NCBI GenBank assembly: GCA_934695325.1
Contig: CAKUVD010000002.1
Coordinates: 186,001 to 250,000 of the forward strand
Length of the DNA stretch: 64,000 bases
Direction of reading: 5' to 3'
Source of the DNA: an uncultured Bacteroidales bacterium
GTDB lineage: Bacteria > Bacteroidota > Bacteroidia > Bacteroidales > UBA932
The position numbers and the translations under genes are program-made. The notes beneath the pieces are model-generated. The model did not search any database. It was not told where the DNA came from and was given only the letters and a program-made list of their open reading frames with translations. Shown here one piece after another: positions 59,702-64,000 of the stretch; position 1 is the stretch's first letter; each line of letters opens with the position of its first letter.

Positions 59702-61411
59702 ATGAAATTCAATATATTACGGGTGGCTATGGCTGCCCTCGGCATACTGGCGCTGGCCAGCTGCTCTAAAGACAATGGTTCAGACAAGAAGCTGAAACTC
59801 GCTTCTACAAGCCCTGCGGTGACACTTGTAAGCTCGACTGAAGCCGACATCGCACTCACGTCCGCGGGAGGAAGCATCCCTTTCACCATCGGCAGGGTTT
59901 CCGGCTGGGAGGCCAGTGTCCAGCCCGGGGCGGATTCCTGGTGCAGTGTGTATCAGGTCAATGACAAATTGTCCATCGCCGTGGACGAGTTCATTTCGAA
60001 CCAGGACGGCAGCAGGACCGGAACTGTCGAGATCAATGCCGATGGTTCCGTAAAGGCTGTCATAAGGATTACCCAGAGTGCATCGGCCAAGGCGACCCTC
60101 CAGCTTGAGCCGGAAGGAAAGGCGTATATCTCCTGCAAAGGCGGAGAAATCCGTGTCAATGTCCAGAGCAATGTCCCTTCTTTCAATGCTGAAATAATCG
60201 GGATGAATCTCCGCTGGGCTGAATGCTCCACGGAAGGCAATACGGTGATAGTCAGGGCAGGGAAGAACATAACAGGAAATGAGCAGAAAGCAGTGTTGAG
60301 AGTGTCTGTCCTTTCCGGCTCGGACGAAGTTGTCGAGGAGTATGAGTTCAGGCAGGGCAATGGCGCTCTGATGATGGAGTATGTCATTCCAGAGGACGGC
60401 AGAATCGCTGATCTTCCTGTGACTGGAGACATCGACTGCACCGTGGACTGGGGCGACGGAAGCGAGCCTGTCCTTCTGAAGGGATATGTTTCAAGTTATT
60501 CGAGACCAGGTCATTCCTATGACAAGGCCGGAACATATACTGTCTCCGTCTCAGGGAGTGTCGAGGAGTTCAACTCTGATGATTCCGCAGTTCAGGCCTA
60601 TTTCACTTCGCTGAAGTCATGGGGCGCTGTCCGGATCAAGTCATTGAAGAAGGCATTCAAAGGAACTGCATTGACAGAAGTCCCGGCCCCGGAGGAGCCT
60701 TGTCTGTTCTCGGAGGTCAAGAGCGTGGCAAACGCATTCGAGAGAGCGGCGTCGCTGAAAACCGTCCCGGAGGATTTGTTCAGCACGGCAGTGAATGTCA
60801 CCGATGCGTCGAGCCTGTTCTCGGGCTGCAAAGCGCTGGATTCCGTTCCGGAAGGTCTGTTCAGGTCAATGCCTTTGCTCACAAGCGTCAGCAGCATGTT
60901 CTATAACTGCCAGGCACTGAAGTCTGTTCCTGAGGATCTGTTCAAGTCCTGCACCGGGATTACCAGTGTCAATGCCTTGTTCCAGGATTCCGCCCTGGAG
61001 AGCATTCCGGCCGGCTTCTTTAGTTTTGCGGGCAAGGTGCAGAACATGATGACGGTCTTCTCCGGATGTGCCGGCCTGAAGACAGTGCCTGAAGGCCTGT
61101 TCGACAGCCTGACAGAGGCCACAAGGTTCCAGAGCACGTTCGTGAACTGCAAGGCGCTGACGTCTGTCCCGGTCAGCCTGTTGGACAAATGCCGGAAGGT
61201 CAATATGACGATGTACATGTTCAGCGGCTGTTCGTCACTTGAGGGTGAGTCGCCATACACCATGGTGGACGGAAAGAAGGTACATCTCTACGAGAGAAGC
61301 GGTTATCCTGACACATTCACGAAGATCCTGGACAAGGACGCGAAGGGTACTTTCTCCGGCTGCACCAGGCTGACCGACTACGCCGCCATGCCTGCCAAGT
61401 ACAGGGAGTAG
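59702..61411 (+). CDS. BACON/leucine-rich-repeat surface lipoprotein B
   Basis: A protein of 569 residues, lipobox in LALASCSKDN (Cys21). It has the same architecture as the preceding gene but is shorter: BACON-like domain (GGSIPFTIGRVSGWEASVQP), a second beta domain, a PKD-like DWGDGSEPVLL/GHSYDKAGTYTVSVSGS module and about nine LRR units (KGTALTEVPAPEE, KALDSVPEGLFRSMPL, SALESIPAGFFSFAGK, AGLKTVPEGLFDSL). Both paralogues close with the same block, CSSL...SPY...KKVHLYERS...F..CT.L.DYA.MP, so they arose by duplication with expansion or loss of repeats. Confidence 0.75.
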   Translation: MKFNILRVAMAALGILALASCSKDNGSDKKLKLASTSPAVTLVSSTEADIALTSAGGSIPFTIGRVSGWEASVQPGADSWCSVYQVNDKLSIAVDEFISNQDGSRTGTVEINADGSVKAVIRITQSASAKATLQLEPEGKAYISCKGGEIRVNVQSNVPSFNAEIIGMNLRWAECSTEGNTVIVRAGKNITGNEQKAVLRVSVLSGSDEVVEEYEFRQGNGALMMEYVIPEDGRIADLPVTGDIDCTVDWGDGSEPVLLKGYVSSYSRPGHSYDKAGTYTVSVSGSVEEFNSDDSAVQAYFTSLKSWGAVRIKSLKKAFKGTALTEVPAPEEPCLFSEVKSVANAFERAASLKTVPEDLFSTAVNVTDASSLFSGCKALDSVPEGLFRSMPLLTSVSSMFYNCQALKSVPEDLFKSCTGITSVNALFQDSALESIPAGFFSFAGKVQNMMTVFSGCAGLKTVPEGLFDSLTEATRFQSTFVNCKALTSVPVSLLDKCRKVNMTMYMFSGCSSLEGESPYTMVDGKKVHLYERSGYPDTFTKILDKDAKGTFSGCTRLTDYAAMPAKYRE

Positions 61412-61604
61412 TCACTGCCCGGCTTCTCCAGGAACTCCCAGTATCCTTGTGATGTCTCACGGTCCCGTGTCCTGCTATAGGTGTCGTATTCATGCAGGTG
61501 GCGCGGCGAGTGCTTAGCCTCGTTCAGCCAATTTGTCGGGCGTTCAGCTTGCGTTCGTCAGTGGTCCTGCGAGTGCTTAATCTCTTTAGTTGATTATCAA
61601 CGAC

Positions 61605-61648
61605 TTACGAATCTCAAAGTCCAGAGTTTCGGACTTTGGGATTCGTAA
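61605..61648. terminator. Strong hairpin (18-bp stem) after the BACON/LRR genes
   Basis: TTACGAATCTCAAAGTCC pairs with GGACTTTGGGATTCGTAA (one internal mismatch) around AGAGTTTC. No T tract follows. Its outer sequence TACGAAT resembles that of the hairpin at 63548, so the two may be one family of transcription stop or RNA-end element. Confidence 0.55.
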
Positions 61649-61817
61649 CTGCTTGATAGTCAATATCAGCTCCGCCGAGAACCTCGTGAATGAGCGGCCA
61701 GTGCCTAAGCTTATCGCGGGTGATTCCGTAGTCGCTCATTCTTAGGTCGCTGCCGGGGCTTCTGTCATGCGGCAGGTTGCGTGATGGCAAGAAATAACTG
61801 CATAGTTACTGAAATGC

Positions 61818-61848
61818 TTTGAAATGTTAATGAAATCATCTATTTTTA
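61818..61848 (+). promoter_or_regulatory. Candidate glnA promoter
   Basis: TTTG (61818-61821), 19 nt, TATTTTTA (61841-61848; last base off consensus). The leader to the ATG at 61974 would be about 120 nt. Confidence 0.5.
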
Positions 61849-61973
61849 CGATAATTACTAATGCTATGTGGCTTAAATGCTTCTGAATGTTAAGCGGATG
61901 GTGTTCTGCGGAACGGCCTTTCCGATGTTCAGGGGACAGCCTGGAAGTATTGGAAACCTGTAAAAACACTGAA

Positions 61974-63500
61974 ATGATGACTGACAAGAGACTTGAAATG
62001 TCGCCTGATATCGTGGCGGCGTACCTGCGCAAAGCGCCGGAGACTTTCACCAAGGCTGATATCATCGGCTTTGCCCGTTCCTATGGCATCAGGATGGTGA
62101 ACTTCATGTATCCGGCGGAAGACGGACGTGTAAAGACATTGACCTTTATGATCAACAGCCTGGACTATCTGGAGACAATCCTCAGCCAGGGCGAGCGTGT
62201 GGACGGCTCCAGCCTCTTCCCGTCATTCGTGGAAGCCGGCAGCAGCGACCTTTATGTGATTCCCCGCTTCCGGACCGCGTTCGTGGATCCGTTTGCGGAA
62301 ATCCCGACGCTGGATATGCTATGTTCCTTCTATGACAAGGACGGACGCCCTTTCGAATGCGACCCGTATCAGATCGTGAAGCGGGCCTCGGCAGTGTTCA
62401 CCAGTTCCACCGGAATGACTTTCGATGCCATGGGAGAACTTGAGTACTATGTGATTACAGACGAGGAAAGGCTCTTCCCCGGGACGGAGCAGAAGGGCTA
62501 CCACGAGTCCGCGCCATTTGCGAAGCTCAATGCCTTCCGCGCGGAGTGCATGTCAATGATAGCTCAGACAGGCGGTCAGATAAAGTATGGACATAACGAG
62601 GTAGGCAGCTTCACCCGTGACGGCAGGACGTATGAGCAGAACGAAGTCGAATTCCTGCCTTGCCCTATAGAAACCGCTGCGGACCAGATACTTCTGGCAA
62701 AATGGGTGATAAGGACATTGGCCTGGAAACGTGGGCTGGATGTGACTTTCGCACCGAAGATAATCGTCGGCGAGGCAGGTTCAGGTATGCATATCCACAT
62801 GCGGATGATGAAAGATGGCAGCAGTTGCATGACCAAGGACGGAAAACTGTCCGGTATTGCACTTCGTGCCATAGCCGGTCTTATGACATTGGCCCCTGCC
62901 ATCACGGCATTCGGCAACAAGAATCCTACATCGTATTTCCGCCTGGTGCCTCATCAGGAAGCGCCGACGAACATCTGCTGGGGAGATTGCAACCGCTCAG
63001 CCCTTGTCCGGGTCCCTCTTGGCTGGTCTACGGGAGCGGATATGTGCTCCGACGCCAATCCTCTGGAGGAGACCTGCAAGGTTTTGGACGGCTATGTCCT
63101 GCCGGATGCCTCGAATAAGCAGACCTTCGAGATTCGTTCGCCGGACAGTTCCGCTGATATATATCAGCTGATGGCGGGCCTATGCACTGGTTGCCGCGTG
63201 GGGCTTGAAATGCCTGAAGACGAGGCACTTGCTCTGGTAAGACGCACATACGCCGGACTGAACATCCACACGAAAGGCTCCAAGGATTTCGCTGAACTGC
63301 CTGGATGCTGCACGGAGTCAGCCGATGCACTGGAGAAGTCGCGTGCCGTCTTCGAGCAGGACAATGTCTTTCCTCCTCGTATGATAGATGGTATAGTCCG
63401 TTCTCTCAGGTCGTTCAATGACCATGGACTGCTTGCCGAAGCCGGAAAAGATCCCACCGAGGTCAAGGCCCTTGTGGACCGGTACTTCTACTGCGGTTAG
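61974..63500 (+). CDS. glnA: Glutamine synthetase (type I-like)
   Basis: A protein of 508 residues from the ATG at 61974, with a second ATG directly after; the frame is open further upstream but without promoter or conservation. GS motifs: VNFMYPAEDGRVKTLTFMIN, EVGSFTRDGRTYEQNEVEFL, GSGMHIHMRMMKDG (the H-x-H ATP/glutamate region), YFRLVPHQEAPTNICWGDCN, RSALVRVPLGW and RSPDSSADIYQLMAGL. It makes glutamine from glutamate and ammonia. No Tyr-adenylylation loop (NLYDLP) is seen, so control is probably transcriptional or by leader RNA. It is about 40 residues longer than enteric GlnA (468) and closest to the GS group common in Bacteroidetes. Confidence 0.9.
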   Translation: MMTDKRLEMSPDIVAAYLRKAPETFTKADIIGFARSYGIRMVNFMYPAEDGRVKTLTFMINSLDYLETILSQGERVDGSSLFPSFVEAGSSDLYVIPRFRTAFVDPFAEIPTLDMLCSFYDKDGRPFECDPYQIVKRASAVFTSSTGMTFDAMGELEYYVITDEERLFPGTEQKGYHESAPFAKLNAFRAECMSMIAQTGGQIKYGHNEVGSFTRDGRTYEQNEVEFLPCPIETAADQILLAKWVIRTLAWKRGLDVTFAPKIIVGEAGSGMHIHMRMMKDGSSCMTKDGKLSGIALRAIAGLMTLAPAITAFGNKNPTSYFRLVPHQEAPTNICWGDCNRSALVRVPLGWSTGADMCSDANPLEETCKVLDGYVLPDASNKQTFEIRSPDSSADIYQLMAGLCTGCRVGLEMPEDEALALVRRTYAGLNIHTKGSKDFAELPGCCTESADALEKSRAVFEQDNVFPPRMIDGIVRSLRSFNDHGLLAEAGKDPTEVKALVDRYFYCG

Positions 63501-63547
63501 GACTGGAATTGCCTTGTTTTGCGTAATGTTCTAATACATAAAAAGAT

Positions 63548-63590
63548 ACGGATTTCTAAAATCGGTCAAACCGCGATTTTAGAAATCCGT
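63548..63590. terminator. Bidirectional hairpin between convergent genes
   Basis: Perfect 17-bp arms ACGGATTTCTAAAATCG and CGATTTTAGAAATCCGT around a 9-nt loop, between glnA and the convergent right-edge gene. A/T-rich arms suit termination from either side. Confidence 0.7.
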
Positions 63591-63647
63591 AAAATGTCGT
63601 GTGTTAGCTTGTTATGTAAGACGCTTATCAGCGTCCGGCAGCAAGTT

Positions 63648-64000
63648 CTATCTGCGCCTGAACAGGCGTGAGAGCGCATTCTCGGACGGGATGCTCTCGT
63701 ACTCGCGGCCGTTGCCCTTGTAGATGAGGTCCTTCACGGAACCACCTACCTTGTCATCCTTGAACAGCTGCTTTGCCGAAGCATCGTCAGAGATATCGTA
63801 GATAAGCATTGACGCCTTCATCTCGCTCTCCTCATCGGCATTCTCCGCGGCGATGTAGAGAGTATTGGCATCGTAGGTATTGAAAATCATCTTCTTGGCG
63901 GTATAGTTGCCATCGAGAGTGATATATGGCTCGGTGTCGAAATTCTTACCGTCATAGTTCAGGCGGTAGATCTTGTTGCCGTTTGAGTAATAAAGAATCG
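63648..64000 (-). CDS. Beta-propeller-like protein, C-terminal part (runs off the window)
   Basis: 117 residues are visible, with the frame open to the window edge. The stop TAG is at 63650-63648. The sequence reads ILYYSNGNKIYRLNYDGK, then ITLDGNYTAKKMIFNT, YDANTLYIAAENADEESEMK, SMLIYDISDDASAKQLFK and ends LSRLFRRR. Blade-like repeats (L-Y-S-N-G-N-K-I-Y-R-L then A-N-T-L-Y-I-A) suggest a WD/NHL-style propeller end, as in the PKD-like lipoprotein family found in PULs. Identity cannot be settled from this fragment. Confidence 0.6.
   Translation of the reverse strand, partial: ILYYSNGNKIYRLNYDGKNFDTEPYITLDGNYTAKKMIFNTYDANTLYIAAENADEESEMKASMLIYDISDDASAKQLFKDDKVGGSVKDLIYKGNGREYESIPSENALSRLFRRR

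Larger units (their letters stand above)
61412..61973 (+). other. Structured 562-bp intergenic region ahead of glnA
   Basis: I see no protein-coding frame here. It contains the palindrome GTTGATTATCAAC (61590-61602), the 18-bp inverted repeat at 61605-61648, a second inverted repeat GAATGAGCG/CGCTCATTC (61688-61696 with 61733-61741), two copies of GCGAGTGCTTA (61507 and 61569 areas) and a candidate glnA promoter at 61818. Part of it may be a non-coding RNA. Confidence 0.5.

Overview
The window comes from a member of the Bacteroidales. Support for this: a SusC/SusD polysaccharide-utilisation locus with an ECF sigma/FecR pair, promoters of the Bacteroidetes type (TTTG, about 19 nt, TAnnTTTG), families largely confined to the phylum (DUF4837, DUF3575, DUF6443, DUF4922, BACON, CCDC81-type HU), and no dependence on Shine-Dalgarno sites. 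Codon use favours G/C at third positions. I cannot fix a genus; a gut or rumen Rikenellaceae/Cryptobacteroides-like lineage is a guess.

Layout. 0-10.3 kb (minus strand) is an Rhs polymorphic-toxin island: an exported Rhs N-terminal protein, a DUF6443 Rhs protein broken by a frameshift near 5.32 kb, a tip with a possible JAB/MPN metalloprotease motif, a small exported protein that may be its immunity partner, an orphan rhs-tip module carrying a YkuD/Tlde1-like L,D-transpeptidase toxin (His286, Cys314), and a translationally coupled candidate immunity gene whose 3' end has been replaced by another rhs scrap. 10.3-26.4 kb is housekeeping: Sel1 protein, ATP-grasp-like protein, PPC-domain protein, esterase, HU-like membrane protein, tRNA-Asn and tRNA-Val, an operon ruvX-def-phosphomannomutase-M23 peptidase, the operon M23 peptidase-dxr-rseP-DUF4837, tRNA-Glu-rpsT-tRNA-Pro, and an acyl-CoA synthetase. 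26.5-31.4 kb is a four-gene outer-membrane cluster (two DUF3575 barrels, an OmpA-like protein, a large barrel). 31.4-43.5 kb is a PUL in the order of the high-mannose N-glycan loci of Bacteroides: ECF sigma, FecR, SusC with STN domain, SusD, catalytically dead GH18-like binding protein, DUF1735/LamG binding protein, GH18 endo-beta-N-acetylglucosaminidase and a BACON/LRR lipoprotein. 43.7-57 kb holds an acyl-ACP thioesterase, an AspT-type transporter, Nudix, GT2, a DUF4922 (HIT-type phosphorylase)-SpoIID fusion, an AmpG-like permease, a serpin lipoprotein, NamZ (DUF1343), a Ser/Gln/Arg repeat protein and MurI; several of these act on peptidoglycan. 57-64 kb holds two tandem BACON/LRR lipoproteins, a structured intergenic region, glutamine synthetase and the 3' end of a beta-propeller-like gene.

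Two base-composition signals run through the window. The tetramer CATG is almost absent from 5.75 to 57.9 kb (8 hand-counted, about 200 expected) but near normal in 0-5.7 kb (rhs tips) and 57.9-63.5 kb. The heptamer CATTGAC/GTCAATG occurs about 75 times (about 7-8 expected), often forcing the otherwise uncommon Leu codon TTG, and is missing from the susC/susD genes and from the rhs tip cassettes. Both look like selection on DNA words (restriction or methylation, recombination or uptake) and mark mosaic segments.
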